DNA of 64,000 nucleotides from Plantibacter sp. Leaf314. Lineage in GTDB: Bacteria > Actinomycetota > Actinomycetes > Actinomycetales > Microbacteriaceae. Position 1 is the first letter of the stretch. Every line of letters begins with the position of its first letter. Shown here one piece after another: positions 30,097 through 38,654 of the stretch. A model generated the notes under the pieces. The model was given only the letters and a program-made list of their open reading frames with translations. It had not been told where the DNA came from and did not search any database. The translations under genes and the position numbers were made by a program. The stretch is from assembly GCF_001423185.1 (NCBI RefSeq), contig NZ_LMOB01000002.1:1-64000 (forward strand), in the 5' to 3' direction.

Positions 30097-31404
30097 ATGA
30101 CTTCCTCACTCAGCACCACGCCGGCCGCCGCTCTCGACCAGGCGGAGATCGCCGCGCTCCGGGAGCGGTTCCCGATCCTCGCCCGCGAGATGAACGGGCA
30201 CCCGCTCGTGTACCTGGACTCAGGCGCCACCTCCCAGCGCCCGACCGAGGTCCTCGACGCCGAACGGCACTTCGCGACCCACGAGAACGCGGCGGTCCAC
30301 CGAGGCGCCCATCTCCTGGCCGCGGAGGCGACCGAATCCTTCGAGGACGCCCGGGCGACCGTCGCCGGATTCATCGGTGCGGACGAGCGCGAACTCGTGT
30401 GGACGTCCGGTGCCACAGCGGCCCTCAACATCATCGCCGGGGCCATCGGGAACGCGAGCGCCGGACTCGGCGGCGCAGCGGCCGAGCAGTTCCGCCTCGG
30501 GCCCGGCGACGAGATCGTCGTCACGGAACTCGAACACCACGCGAACCTCATCCCCTGGCAGCAACTCGCCGCACGGACGGGCGCCACCCTCCGTCATCTG
30601 CCCGTCGACGACGACGGCGTCCTCTCCACGGACCACGCCGCCGCCGTCATCGGCGAACGCACGCGGATCCTCGCCTTCGCGCACGTGTCCAACGTGACCG
30701 GCGCGATCGCCCCCGTCGCGGAGCTCGTCGCCCTCGCCCAGCGCGTCGGCGCGCTCACGGTGCTCGACGCCTGCCAGTCGGTGCCGCACCTCCCGGTCGA
30801 CGTCACGGCGCTCGGCGTCGACTTCCTGGTGTTCTCCGGCCACAAGATGCTGGGGCCGAACGGCATCGGAGCCCTCTGGGGCCGCCGTGCGTTGCTCGAC
30901 GCGCTTCCCCCCTTCCTCACCGGCGGGTCGATGATCACGACCGTCACCCTCGAAGGTGCCGAGTTCCTGCCGGCGCCCCAGCGGTTCGAGGCCGGGACCC
31001 AGCCGGTCTCGCAGGCGATCGCACTCGCGAGCGCGGTCCGGTTCCTGCAGGACGTCGGCATGGACCGCATCCACGCCACCGAGGCCGCGTACGGCCGCCG
31101 GCTCGCGGCCGGACTCGCCGCCGTCCCCGGGGTCCGTCTGATCGGCCCTCCTCCGGGCTCTCCCCGTGCCGGTCTCGCGAGTTTCGAGGTCGCGGGTGTG
31201 CACGCGCACGACGTCGGGCAGTTCTTCGACGATCGCGGGATCGCCGTGCGCGTGGGGCACCACTGTGCCCAGCCGCTGCACCGCAGGCTCGGCCTGACGG
31301 CTTCGACGCGCGCCAGCAGCTACCTCTACACGCTCGAGTCCGAGATCGACGCGTTCCTGGAAGCCGCCGCACTCGTCGGTCCGTTCTTCGGAGTGAGCCG
31401 ATGA
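30097..31404 (+). CDS. sufS: Cysteine desulfurase (SufS-type)
   Basis: 435 aa class V PLP enzyme that takes sulfur from cysteine for Fe-S or thiol assembly. PLP Lys250 in FSGHKMLGP, His in ELEHHANLIPW, and persulfide Cys390 in RVGHHCAQPLH. A proline-rich insert PPPGSP near 350 is unremarkable. Start ATG with AGAGG directly upstream and -10 TATCGT (30082-30087). Stop overlaps the sufU ATG. The rest of the suf genes (B, D, C) are not here, so it may be the second sulfur-donor pair of the genome. Confidence 0.9.
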   Translation: MTSSLSTTPAAALDQAEIAALRERFPILAREMNGHPLVYLDSGATSQRPTEVLDAERHFATHENAAVHRGAHLLAAEATESFEDARATVAGFIGADERELVWTSGATAALNIIAGAIGNASAGLGGAAAEQFRLGPGDEIVVTELEHHANLIPWQQLAARTGATLRHLPVDDDGVLSTDHAAAVIGERTRILAFAHVSNVTGAIAPVAELVALAQRVGALTVLDACQSVPHLPVDVTALGVDFLVFSGHKMLGPNGIGALWGRRALLDALPPFLTGGSMITTVTLEGAEFLPAPQRFEAGTQPVSQAIALASAVRFLQDVGMDRIHATEAAYGRRLAAGLAAVPGVRLIGPPPGSPRAGLASFEVAGVHAHDVGQFFDDRGIAVRVGHHCAQPLHRRLGLTASTRASSYLYTLESEIDAFLEAAALVGPFFGVSR

Positions 31405-31838
31405 GCGGTCTCGAGAGTCTGTACCAGGAGCTCATCCTCGACCACGCCCGACAGCGGCACGGGTTCGGGCTGCAGGACGCGCCCGCAGCCGAATCGCATC
31501 AGCTCAACCCCACCTGCGGCGACGAGGTGACCCTGCAGCTCCACCTCGAGTCCGACGGCAGCCTCCGGGCGATCGCCTGGGAAGGGCACGGCTGCTCGAT
31601 CTCCCAGGCGTCCAGTTCCTGCCTGAGCGACCTCGCTCCCGGTCTCACCCCCGGCGAACTGCAGACGCTCATCGACGAGTTCCGCACGGTCATCCGCTCG
31701 CGCGGCACCCTGCAGTTCGACGAGGAACGCTTCGGCGACGCCGCGGCGTTCGGAGGCGTCTCGCGCTACATCGCCCGCGTCAAGTGCGCGATGCTACCCT
31801 GGGTCGCCGCCGAGGAGGCCGTCTCGCGGCTTCCGTGA
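31401..31838 (+). CDS. sufU: SufU zinc-dependent sulfurtransferase scaffold
   Basis: 145 aa. Zinc and active-site residues are Cys39-Gly-Asp41 (NPTCGDEV), Cys65 in GHGCSISQAS and Cys129 in RVKCAMLPW, with the GRAxxxx insertion that marks SufU replaced by a short TPGELQTLIDEF stretch. It accepts persulfide from SufS. Overlaps sufS by ATGA, so stoichiometric expression is expected. Confidence 0.9.
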   Translation: MSGLESLYQELILDHARQRHGFGLQDAPAAESHQLNPTCGDEVTLQLHLESDGSLRAIAWEGHGCSISQASSSCLSDLAPGLTPGELQTLIDEFRTVIRSRGTLQFDEERFGDAAAFGGVSRYIARVKCAMLPWVAAEEAVSRLP

Positions 31839-31844
31839 GCGGAG

Positions 31845-31871
31845 CCGGCGCGCGGGACACCCGCACGCCGG
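31845..31871. terminator. Terminator between convergent sufU and hisC
   Basis: CCGGCG-C-GCGGG (31845-31856) pairs with CCCGC-A-CGCCGG (31860-31871): 11 base pairs with one C-A mismatch and a 3-nt loop, placed between two stops 42 bp apart. Confidence 0.55.
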
Positions 31872-31880
31872 TCGAGGGCA

Positions 31881-32960
31881 CTACGCCGGACTGATGGCGG
31901 CCAGCGCCTCCAGGAACGCGGTCGTCTCCGCCTCCGTACCGGCGGTGACCCGCAGGTGGTTCGGGATGCCGACGTCGCGGATGAGGACGCCCCTCGCCAG
32001 CAGCGCCTCGAAGGCGGCGTGCGGGTCGGCGACACCGCCGAAGAGGACGAAGTTCGAGCCGCTCCGCTTCGGGTCGTAGCCGAGGCGCGTCAGTTCCACC
32101 ACGAGGCGATCCCGCTGGGTGCGGATGTCGTCGACCATCGCCAGCATCTCGTCGGCGTGCCGCAGCGCGGCGGTTGCGGCGGCCTGCGTCAGCGCACTCA
32201 GGTGATACGGCAGCCGCACGAGTCGGAGCGCGTCCACGACGGCCGGGTCTGCGGCCAGGTAGCCGAGCCGGACACCCGCGAAGGCGAACGCCTTGCTCAT
32301 CGTCCGCGACACGATGAGCCGGGGCCGACCCTCGAGCAGGCGCAGGGCGCTCGCCTCGTCATCGTGGGCGAACTCCGCGTACGCCTCGTCGACGACGACC
32401 ATGCCGCGCGACGCCTCGTACACCGCGGCGACGGTCTCGAGCGAGAGCGGCGTGCCGGTCGGGTTGTTCGGCGAGCACAGGAACACGAGGTCGGGATCAG
32501 CCGCCTTCACCTGCCGGACGGCCGTCTCCGGTGAGAGTTCGAACTCCGGGTCGCGTTCCGCCGGGATCCACGTCGTGCCGACGCCCGCTGCGAGCAACGG
32601 GTACATCGAATACGTCGGGACGAATCCGAGCAGCGAACGACCCGGTCCGCCGAACGCCTGCAGGATATGCTGCAGGACCTCGTTCGAACCGTTGCCCGCC
32701 CAGATCTGCTCCGGCGCGACGCCGTGACCCAGATACCCGGCCAAGGCCTCCCTGAGGACCGTGAACTCGCGGTCCGGGTAGCGGTTGACGGTGAGGACGG
32801 CGGAGGCCAGGGAGGCGACGATGTCGTGCGCCACGGCCTCGGGGATGGGATGCGTGTTCTCGTTGACGTTCAGCGCCACGGGCACCTGCGCCTGGGGGGC
32901 CCCGTACGGGCGCTGTCCTCGGAGGTCGTCGCGGATGGGGAGGTCGTCGAGAGCAGTCAC
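31881..32960 (-). CDS. hisC: Histidinol-phosphate aminotransferase
   Basis: 359 aa class I/II PLP aminotransferase. LNVNENTHPIPEAV replaces the usual LxxNENP start, AGNGSNEVLQ and CSPNNPTGTPL are typical, and the PLP lysine is in SRTMSKAFAFAGVRLGY. GTG start at 32960 with -10 TACGAT (32967-32972) 6 nt upstream: leaderless. Some actinobacterial homologues also use phenylalanine or tyrosine precursors. Placed away from hisBHA with its own promoter. Confidence 0.9.
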   Translation of the reverse strand: MTALDDLPIRDDLRGQRPYGAPQAQVPVALNVNENTHPIPEAVAHDIVASLASAVLTVNRYPDREFTVLREALAGYLGHGVAPEQIWAGNGSNEVLQHILQAFGGPGRSLLGFVPTYSMYPLLAAGVGTTWIPAERDPEFELSPETAVRQVKAADPDLVFLCSPNNPTGTPLSLETVAAVYEASRGMVVVDEAYAEFAHDDEASALRLLEGRPRLIVSRTMSKAFAFAGVRLGYLAADPAVVDALRLVRLPYHLSALTQAAATAALRHADEMLAMVDDIRTQRDRLVVELTRLGYDPKRSGSNFVLFGGVADPHAAFEALLARGVLIRDVGIPNHLRVTAGTEAETTAFLEALAAISPA

Positions 32961-33031
32961 CCGACAATCGTAGCCAGTCGTACCCCGCCGTCGACGCGCT
33001 CAGGGCCACTCACGAGCAGCTCGCGCCTGCC

Positions 33032-33424
33032 TTACTCCGCTGCGTATCGCTGCGGGATGGCCAGACGCTGCCCGGGCTCGATGCCGGCGGTGCTCAGCTG
33101 GTTCAGGTTCATGATCTCCGCGATCACGTCGCGAGGGTCCGCATCCGGGGCGATGGACTCGGCGAGCTGCCAGAGCGACTCACCCGGGTCGACCGTGATG
33201 TAGCTGAACGTCGTACCCGCCGCTGCGGTGTTGGCTGCCGCGCCACCGGCTGACAAGCCGACGACCGCGACGCCGATCACGAGTGGGATGGCGGCGAGCG
33301 TGGTGAAGACGACCCGCCCGCGTCGCGTCAGACGGAGCCGACGCGCTGGCCGCGCGTCCGACGCCGGTGCCTGCGCGGTGCGCGTGGAAACCGTTGCGTG
33401 TGACCCGATCAGTGCTGCGCTCAT
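33032..33424 (-). CDS. LysM-domain SOS cell-division inhibitor (DivS/YneA-like)
   Basis: 130 aa. Basic N-terminus (about 1-38), one membrane helix (about 39-64), then a LysM domain (about 74-126: [27 protein letters not shown]) facing peptidoglycan. Topology and position divergent from lexA match YneA of Bacillus, DivS of Corynebacterium and Rv2719c, which halt division during the SOS response. GGAGGG precedes the ATG. Its promoter carries a LexA box at the start site and its leader two hairpins. Confidence 0.85.
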   Translation of the reverse strand: MSAALIGSHATVSTRTAQAPASDARPARRLRLTRRGRVVFTTLAAIPLVIGVAVVGLSAGGAAANTAAAGTTFSYITVDPGESLWQLAESIAPDADPRDVIAEIMNLNQLSTAGIEPGQRLAIPQRYAAE

Positions 33425-33444
33425 GTCAACCCTCCAAGTGTGTG

Positions 33445-33498
33445 CTCATCGTGCGATGAGGACTCGTATCCGACCCTCGGCCGAGAGGGCCGGATACG
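33445..33498 (-). promoter_or_regulatory. Two hairpins in the leader of the LysM gene
   Basis: First (promoter-proximal): CGTATCCG (33465-33472) with CGGATACG (33491-33498), then an A-C mismatch and CCCTC/GAGGG (33474-33478/33485-33489), 6-nt loop. Second: CTCATCG (33445-33451) with CGATGAG (33454-33460). Both lie between the LexA box and the Shine-Dalgarno of the division inhibitor. Confidence 0.6.
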
Positions 33499-33509
33499 AA
33501 CCTGTGTTC
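33498..33509. promoter_or_regulatory. LexA box of the LysM gene
   Basis: GAAC-CTGT-GTTC, a perfect match to the GAAC-N4-GTTC core. It starts 3 nt past the -10 of a strong minus-strand promoter (-35 TTGAGT 33535-33540, 17-bp spacer, -10 TATATT 33512-33517), covering the transcription start. Confidence 0.85.
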
Positions 33510-33511
33510 CG

Positions 33512-33540
33512 AATATATCTTCGATTGTTCGAATACTCAA
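33512..33540 (-). promoter_or_regulatory. Promoter of the LysM division inhibitor
   Basis: -35 TTGAGT (33535-33540), 17-bp spacer, -10 TATATT (33512-33517). It is one of the closest matches to consensus in the window, fitting a gene that must respond strongly once LexA is cleaved. Confidence 0.65.
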
Positions 33541-33583
33541 CCCTGTGTTCGCACCTTCGCGCCGGGAAATCGACGACACGCTC

Positions 33584-33595
33584 GAACAGATGTTT
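33584..33595. promoter_or_regulatory. LexA box of lexA
   Basis: GAAC-AGAT-GTTT, one mismatch from the core. It touches the -35 TTGTCT (33594-33599) of the lexA promoter (17-bp spacer, -10 TACAGT 33617-33622), consistent with autoregulation. Confidence 0.7.
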
Positions 33596-33622
33596 GTCTG
33601 GTCGAGCTGGTGCGGATACAGT
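33594..33622 (+). promoter_or_regulatory. lexA promoter
   Basis: -35 TTGTCT (33594-33599), 17-bp spacer, -10 TACAGT (33617-33622); leader of about 65 nt to the ATG at 33696. Overlapped by the LexA box at 33584-33595. Confidence 0.6.
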
Positions 33623-33695
33623 TTCGAGTGTTGGAAGCAGTACACCACCACCCACCGACATCGGTCACCGACAGCCGATCAGGGCAGGAGCGAAG

Positions 33696-34394
33696 ATGGC
33701 AGCGAATACGGCGGGCGACGGCGCAAGGGAGCGTCAGGTCGGCGGCACTCGGCGGCGGAAGAGCCTCAGCGACAAGCAGCTGGCGATCCTCGACGTCATC
33801 CAGCGCTCTGTCTCGCAGCGGGGCTACCCGCCGAGCATGCGTGAGATCGGGGACGCCGTCGGGCTCGCCTCCCTCTCGAGCGTGACGCACCAACTCGGCC
33901 AGCTCGAACTGAGCGGGTACCTCCGGCGCGACCCCAACCGCCCCCGCGCCATCGAGGTCCTCATCGACCTCCCGAGCGCCGTGGAGGGCAGCGACCCCGA
34001 CACTGCTCCCCCGGTCGGTGACGCGGCGATGGTGCCGCTCGTCGGGCGGATCGCGGCCGGCATCCCCATCACGGCCGAGCAGCAGGTCGAAGAGATCTTC
34101 CCCCTGCCACGCCAACTGGTCGGGAAGGGCAGTCTCTTCATGCTGAAGGTCGTCGGCGACTCCATGGTCGACGCCGCCATCTGCGACGGTGACTGGGTCG
34201 TCATCCGTGAACAGAAGACCGCGGAGAACGGTGAGATCGTCGCCGCCATGCTCGACGAGGAGGCGACGGTGAAGGTGTTCCGTCAGCGCGACGGTCACAC
34301 CTGGCTCCTCCCCCGCAACTCGGCGTTCGAGCCCATCCTCGGCGACCACGCCGAGGTGCTGGGCAAGGTCGTCGCGGTACTCCGGACCGTCTGA
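33696..34394 (+). CDS. lexA: SOS repressor LexA
   Basis: 232 aa. Winged-helix DNA-binding domain (about 22-88, [28 protein letters not shown]), linker, and S24 peptidase domain with cleavage site Ala121-Gly122, nucleophile Ser156 (GDSMVDA) and Lys193 (ATVKVF). RecA filaments trigger self-cleavage, freeing LexA boxes here and before recA. ATG with AGGAG 5 nt upstream. Divergent from the LysM gene. Confidence 0.97.
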   Translation: MAANTAGDGARERQVGGTRRRKSLSDKQLAILDVIQRSVSQRGYPPSMREIGDAVGLASLSSVTHQLGQLELSGYLRRDPNRPRAIEVLIDLPSAVEGSDPDTAPPVGDAAMVPLVGRIAAGIPITAEQQVEEIFPLPRQLVGKGSLFMLKVVGDSMVDAAICDGDWVVIREQKTAENGEIVAAMLDEEATVKVFRQRDGHTWLLPRNSAFEPILGDHAEVLGKVVAVLRTV

Positions 34395-34410
34395 CGTCAC
34401 CCCACTCGAC

Positions 34411-34454
34411 GGACACGGGCCGGGACGATCAGACGGTCGCCCCGGCCCGTGTCC
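34411..34454. terminator. lexA terminator
   Basis: Perfect 14-bp stem (GGACACGGGCCGGG, 34411-34424, with its complement 34441-34454) and a 16-nt loop, 16 nt after the lexA stop, followed by GTCTGTGCC. Confidence 0.8.
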
Positions 34455-34554
34455 GTCTGTGCCGTGACGCTCGGTTCAGCGCTGCCGAACTCGGCCTGAG
34501 TGCGGCGCACAGTGAGGTGTTCCCAATCCCGCGCCCTGGTCCTACGCTGAACGC

Positions 34555-35460
34555 ATGGACGCCGGCCCGAACGCTCGCGCCAGCCGGTCGTCCCGTCGCG
34601 TGGGCCTCCTGAGCGCGTCTTCGCTCCTCTGCCTCGCCATCCTGGCGGGATGCACGCCCGCACCCGACGGCACCTCGACGACGGCCGTTCCGACCGACGT
34701 CACCGTGCAGCTGGGTCAGAACCGCGATCAGTACGCCGGCCGTTCCGCGATCATCCGGATCGAGAACGGGAGCGAGGACGACCTCGTCATCGTCGGCCTG
34801 GAGGTCTCGGGGTCCGCCTTCACGGCGACCACCGACCGGGACCGGGCGTCGGCCGTGCCAGCGGGGCAGACGAAGGATCTGTCCGTCGAGCTTCCCCCGG
34901 CTGCCTGCGGCACGGCTGCCTCAGATCTTCGGGCCGATGTCACCCTGCACCTCGAGGACGGTGCTGTGATCGCGATCACGGCAGTGGCCGACCCCACCGC
35001 GGTCCTGCCCCGTCTGCACGGAGCCGAGTGCACCGTGGTGGGCGCCGAGCGCATCGCGGACGTCACCGCCGAGACCTCCGTGCGACTCGAGGGCTCCGGG
35101 CCGTCGACCGTCGCGGTCCTGACGATCAGCGTCACGCCCACCGGCCGGCGCGGACGCCTCGACCTGGTCGAGCTGCGGTCCACGGTGCTCCTCAAACCGG
35201 CACCCGACGCGTCGACGCCGACCGACGCTTCGGCGTGGCCGCTCGACCGCACCGTCGATGCGACCAGTGGTCCTCAGTCGATCGACGTCCGCATCGTTCC
35301 GACGCGATGCGACCCGCACGCCCTCGCGGAGGACAAGGTCGGGACACGCTTCCCGCTCGTGGTGCGCATCGACGGCGGACCGGAAGCGGTCATGACGCTT
35401 CCGTTGCCTGCAGCCACCGCGACCGCACTCAAGGACGCCGTCCGGATCCGCTGCGGCTGA
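34555..35460 (+). CDS. Putative secreted lipoprotein of unknown function
   Basis: 301 aa. Arg/Ser N-region, hydrophobic stretch (about 17-31) and lipobox LAGC with Cys at about 33 predict lipid anchoring outside the membrane. The mature part is beta-rich with two or three Ig-like stretches and paired cysteines (about 122/164 and 254/300). No enzyme motif is seen. The ATG has -10 TACGCT (34543-34548) 6 nt upstream, so the gene is leaderless. Convergent with hflX 30 bp away. Confidence 0.7.
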   Translation: MDAGPNARASRSSRRVGLLSASSLLCLAILAGCTPAPDGTSTTAVPTDVTVQLGQNRDQYAGRSAIIRIENGSEDDLVIVGLEVSGSAFTATTDRDRASAVPAGQTKDLSVELPPAACGTAASDLRADVTLHLEDGAVIAITAVADPTAVLPRLHGAECTVVGAERIADVTAETSVRLEGSGPSTVAVLTISVTPTGRRGRLDLVELRSTVLLKPAPDASTPTDASAWPLDRTVDATSGPQSIDVRIVPTRCDPHALAEDKVGTRFPLVVRIDGGPEAVMTLPLPAATATALKDAVRIRCG

Positions 35461-35490
35461 ATCCCAGCCGACACGGCGGACGGCCGGGCC

Positions 35491-37095
35491 TCAGGAGGTG
35501 ACGGCCGGCGCCGGGAGGATCTCGGCGAACGGCGCGAGCGCGGCTGCGACCTCGGCACCGACGAGGGCGTGCACGATGGTCCCGCGCTCGTCGTAGTCCG
35601 TCGACAACACCTTGCCGCGTTCGTGCAGCAAGGTGACCAGGTCGCCTCGGTCGAACGGGACGAGCACGTTGACCTCGTTGCTCGGCGACGGGATCAGCGC
35701 CTCGATGCGCTCCATCAGTTCGTCGATCCCGACGCCCGTCCTCGCGGAGACGAACACGGCGTCCGGGACCAGACCGCGCAGGACGAGCAGCTGTCCGTCA
35801 TCGACGAGGTCGGCCTTGTTGAACACGACCAGTTCCGGGATGTGGCGTGCGCCGACCTCACCGATCACGTCGCGGACGGTGGCGATCTGACCCGCGGGGT
35901 CGGGATGCGCGGCATCCACGACGTGCACGATGACGTCGCTGTCGGCGACCTCCTCGAGCGTCGACCGGAAGGCCTCGACCAGCTGGTGCGGCAGGTTGCG
36001 GACGAAGCCGACGGTGTCGGCGAGCGTGTACTCGCGCCCGTCGGCGGTCTCGTTGCGTCGGACGGTCGCGTCGAGCGTCGCGAACAGGGAGTTCTCGACG
36101 AGGACGCCGGCCTTCGTGATGCGGTTGAGCAGACTCGACTTCCCGGCGTTCGTGTACCCCGCGATCGCGACCGACGGCACGGTGTTGCGTCGTCGGTTCG
36201 CCCGCTTCGCCTCGCGCGCCGGCTTCATCGCGGTGATCGACTTGCGCAGCTTCGCCATGCGGGTGTGGATGCGCCGGCGGTCGAGCTCGATCTTCGTCTC
36301 ACCCGGCCCCCTCGAGCCCATACCGGCGCCGGCACCACCGACCTGTCCACCGGCCTGACGGCTCATGGACTCACCCCAACCACGCAGGCGCGGGAGGAGG
36401 TACTCGAGTTGGGCCAGTTCGACCTGCGCCTTGCCCTCACGGCTCTTCGCGTGCTGGCTGAAGATGTCGAGGATGACGGCCGTGCGATCGATCACCTTGA
36501 CGCCCACGGCGTCCTCGAGCGCTCGCCGCTGGCTCGGTGCGAGTTCGGTGTCGGCGATGACCGTGTCGGCGCCGAGCGCCTGCACGATCGCCTTCAGCTC
36601 CTGCGCCTTGCCGCGCCCGAGATAGGTGCTCGGGTCGGGGTGTGGCTTGCGCTGGAGCAATCCGTCGAGGACGACGGCCCCGGCGGTCTCGGCGAGAGCG
36701 GCGAGCTCGCGCAGCGAATTCTCCGCGTCGTGCAGCGCACCCTGCGGGTAGACACCGATGATCACGACATTCTCGAGGCGGAGCTGGCGGTACTCGACCT
36801 CCGTGACATCCTCGAGCTCCGTCGAGAGCCCCGCGACGCGACGGAGGGCCTGGCGGTCCTCGCGGTCGAACTGCTCGCCGTCGTCGGACGAGCCACCCGT
36901 GGTGTCCGAGGTCTGCAGCGCGGCGGCACCGCTGCCGAACAGGGTGTACCCGCTCGAGCGGGACGCGGCGCTCGTGAGCACCCGCGCCACCACGTCGTCG
37001 GGATCGGCCACCGAGACGTCGTCCGATCCGGCTCCTGGGTCGACATCGGCGTCGTCTGCGGGGTCGTGGGCTGCATCCATCGGTGGTCTACTCAT
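35491..37095 (-). CDS. hflX: GTPase HflX
   Basis: 534 aa from the ATG at 37095. N-terminal acidic extension of about 60 residues, HflX domain with the glycine-rich GGQVGGAGAGMGSRGPGETK, then a G domain: G1 GYTNAGKSSLLNR, G3 DTVGFVRNLP, G4 NKAD. It splits stalled ribosomes. -10 TAGGGT (37103-37108) is 7 nt before the ATG; a GTG just before it is the weaker choice. Its promoter overlaps that of the divergent methyltransferase. Confidence 0.94.
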   Translation of the reverse strand: MSRPPMDAAHDPADDADVDPGAGSDDVSVADPDDVVARVLTSAASRSSGYTLFGSGAAALQTSDTTGGSSDDGEQFDREDRQALRRVAGLSTELEDVTEVEYRQLRLENVVIIGVYPQGALHDAENSLRELAALAETAGAVVLDGLLQRKPHPDPSTYLGRGKAQELKAIVQALGADTVIADTELAPSQRRALEDAVGVKVIDRTAVILDIFSQHAKSREGKAQVELAQLEYLLPRLRGWGESMSRQAGGQVGGAGAGMGSRGPGETKIELDRRRIHTRMAKLRKSITAMKPAREAKRANRRRNTVPSVAIAGYTNAGKSSLLNRITKAGVLVENSLFATLDATVRRNETADGREYTLADTVGFVRNLPHQLVEAFRSTLEEVADSDVIVHVVDAAHPDPAGQIATVRDVIGEVGARHIPELVVFNKADLVDDGQLLVLRGLVPDAVFVSARTGVGIDELMERIEALIPSPSNEVNVLVPFDRGDLVTLLHERGKVLSTDYDERGTIVHALVGAEVAAALAPFAEILPAPAVTS

Positions 37096-37102
37096 CACGT
37101 TA

Positions 37103-37130
37103 ACCCTACTTCCTCCTGGTCCGGTACCGT
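37103..37130. promoter_or_regulatory. Overlapping divergent leaderless promoters, hflX / methyltransferase
   Basis: -10 for hflX (TAGGGT, minus strand) at 37103-37108 and -10 for the plus-strand methyltransferase (TACCGT) at 37125-37130. Each falls where the other promoter's -35 should be, so two polymerases cannot bind together. Start codons are 41 bp apart. Confidence 0.55.
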
Positions 37131-37136
37131 TCCTGT

Positions 37137-37754
37137 ATGTCGAACGAGCACTACTTCACCGCCGAACCCGCGAGCGAGTTGCAGCTCAGACCGATCACCG
37201 CGAAGCTCGGCGGAGTCGACCGATCCCTGGTCTCGGCGAGCGGCATCTTCAGCCCCGGGCACCTCGACCAGGGCACGCTGGTGCTCCTCGCGAACACACC
37301 ACCGCCCCCGGCGACCGGCGACCTCCTCGACATCGGATGCGGTTGGGGTCCGATCGCCCTGTCGCTCGCGCTCGCGTCACCGGAGGCGACCGTCTGGGCG
37401 GTCGACGTGAACCAGCGGGCGCTCCAGCTCACCCGCATCAACGCGGAGCGTCTCGGACTCGACAACATCCGCGCCGTCCTGCCGGAAGACGTGCCGGAAG
37501 ACATCCGGTTCTCGACCGTCTGGTCCAACCCACCGATCCGGGTCGGCAAGGACGAACTCCACCGACTGCTCATGCACTGGCTTCCACGACTCCAGGACGA
37601 CGGTGACGCGTGGCTCGTCGTCCAGAAGAACCTCGGTTCCGACTCCCTGCAGAAGTGGCTCCAGGAGGAGCTGCCGGCGTCGTTCCACGTGGGCCGAGCG
37701 GCGATGGCCAAGGGCTTCCGGGTGCTGCACGCCAGACGGCGCGAACACCGCTGA
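37137..37754 (+). CDS. RsmC/RlmG-like class I methyltransferase
   Basis: 205 aa. Single MTS domain with SAM-binding DIGCGWGPIALSLA (about 62-75), acidic residue in VWAVDVNQRAL and the base-methylation motif NPPIRVGK (about 124-131), as in RsmC and RlmG which make m2G in rRNA. It is half the length of those two-domain enzymes. Leaderless with -10 TACCGT 6 nt upstream. Exact target unknown. Confidence 0.82.
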   Translation: MSNEHYFTAEPASELQLRPITAKLGGVDRSLVSASGIFSPGHLDQGTLVLLANTPPPPATGDLLDIGCGWGPIALSLALASPEATVWAVDVNQRALQLTRINAERLGLDNIRAVLPEDVPEDIRFSTVWSNPPIRVGKDELHRLLMHWLPRLQDDGDAWLVVQKNLGSDSLQKWLQEELPASFHVGRAAMAKGFRVLHARRREHR

Positions 37755-37763
37755 GCGGCGTCG

Positions 37764-38645
37764 TCAGGCGAGCGTGATCGTGCCCGAGTAGACGAGCGTC
37801 GCGGGGCCGGCCAGCACGACGTGCTCGCCGTCCTCGCGCTGCACCATGCGGACGCCGAGCACACCGCCCGGGACCTCCACCCGCCAATCGTCGGGCGCTG
37901 CTGAGCCGGCCCAGTGCCGGAAGGCGAGCGCCGCGGCCGCGGTCCCGGTGCCGCAGCTCAGTGTCTCGCCGCTGCCCCGCTCGTGCACGCGCATCCGGAT
38001 CCGTGCCACGCCGTCGGCGATGAGCGGCTCTCCGGGGACCACCAGCTCGACGTTCGCACCCTGCGGCGGCGTGGGCTCGAGCTGGGGGACGTATTCCAGC
38101 TCCGCTCCATCGAGTTCCGCGGCGTCCGCCACCGCGACGACGATGTGCGGATTGCCGACGTCGATCCCGATGCCGGGTCGGGCGACGGGAAGCCCCTTCA
38201 CCCGGACGAGCGTCTCCCGTTCGTCGAGGGACCAGCGGCCGAGGTCGACGGCGTACCCGAGCGGGTCGTACCCCATGGTCCGGACACCCGCGCGGGTGCC
38301 GATGGCGAGCTCCTCACCGCGGGCCAGGGTCACCAGACCGCGCTCGAGCAGGTAGTGCAGGAACACTCGGATCCCGTTGCCGCACATCTCGGCGACAGAG
38401 CCGTCCGCATTGTGGTAATCCATGAACCACTCCGCTGAGGGATCGGCTGCCAGCGCTGCTGCGCCGTCGTCGAGGTGCTCCGACCGCACTGCGCGGATCA
38501 CGCCGTCGGCACCGATCCCGAAGTGTCGGTCGCAGAGCGCCGCGATCTGTTGCGGGTCGAGCGGCTCTCGGCCGTCGGGATCGGAGTACAGCACGAAGTC
38601 GTTGCCCGTACCGTGGCCCTTCGTGAAGGAGAGTGTCGACGCCAT
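37764..38645 (-). CDS. dapF: Diaminopimelate epimerase
   Basis: 293 aa. Converts LL- to meso-diaminopimelate for peptidoglycan and lysine. The two catalytic cysteines lie in [16 protein letters not shown] and [17 protein letters not shown]. -10 TAGACT (38652-38657) is 6 nt before the ATG and its first three bases are the miaA stop codon, so dapF has a leaderless promoter at the very end of miaA. Confidence 0.95.
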   Translation of the reverse strand: MASTLSFTKGHGTGNDFVLYSDPDGREPLDPQQIAALCDRHFGIGADGVIRAVRSEHLDDGAAALAADPSAEWFMDYHNADGSVAEMCGNGIRVFLHYLLERGLVTLARGEELAIGTRAGVRTMGYDPLGYAVDLGRWSLDERETLVRVKGLPVARPGIGIDVGNPHIVVAVADAAELDGAELEYVPQLEPTPPQGANVELVVPGEPLIADGVARIRMRVHERGSGETLSCGTGTAAAALAFRHWAGSAAPDDWRVEVPGGVLGVRMVQREDGEHVVLAGPATLVYSGTITLA

Positions 38646-38654
38646 CCGACCAGT

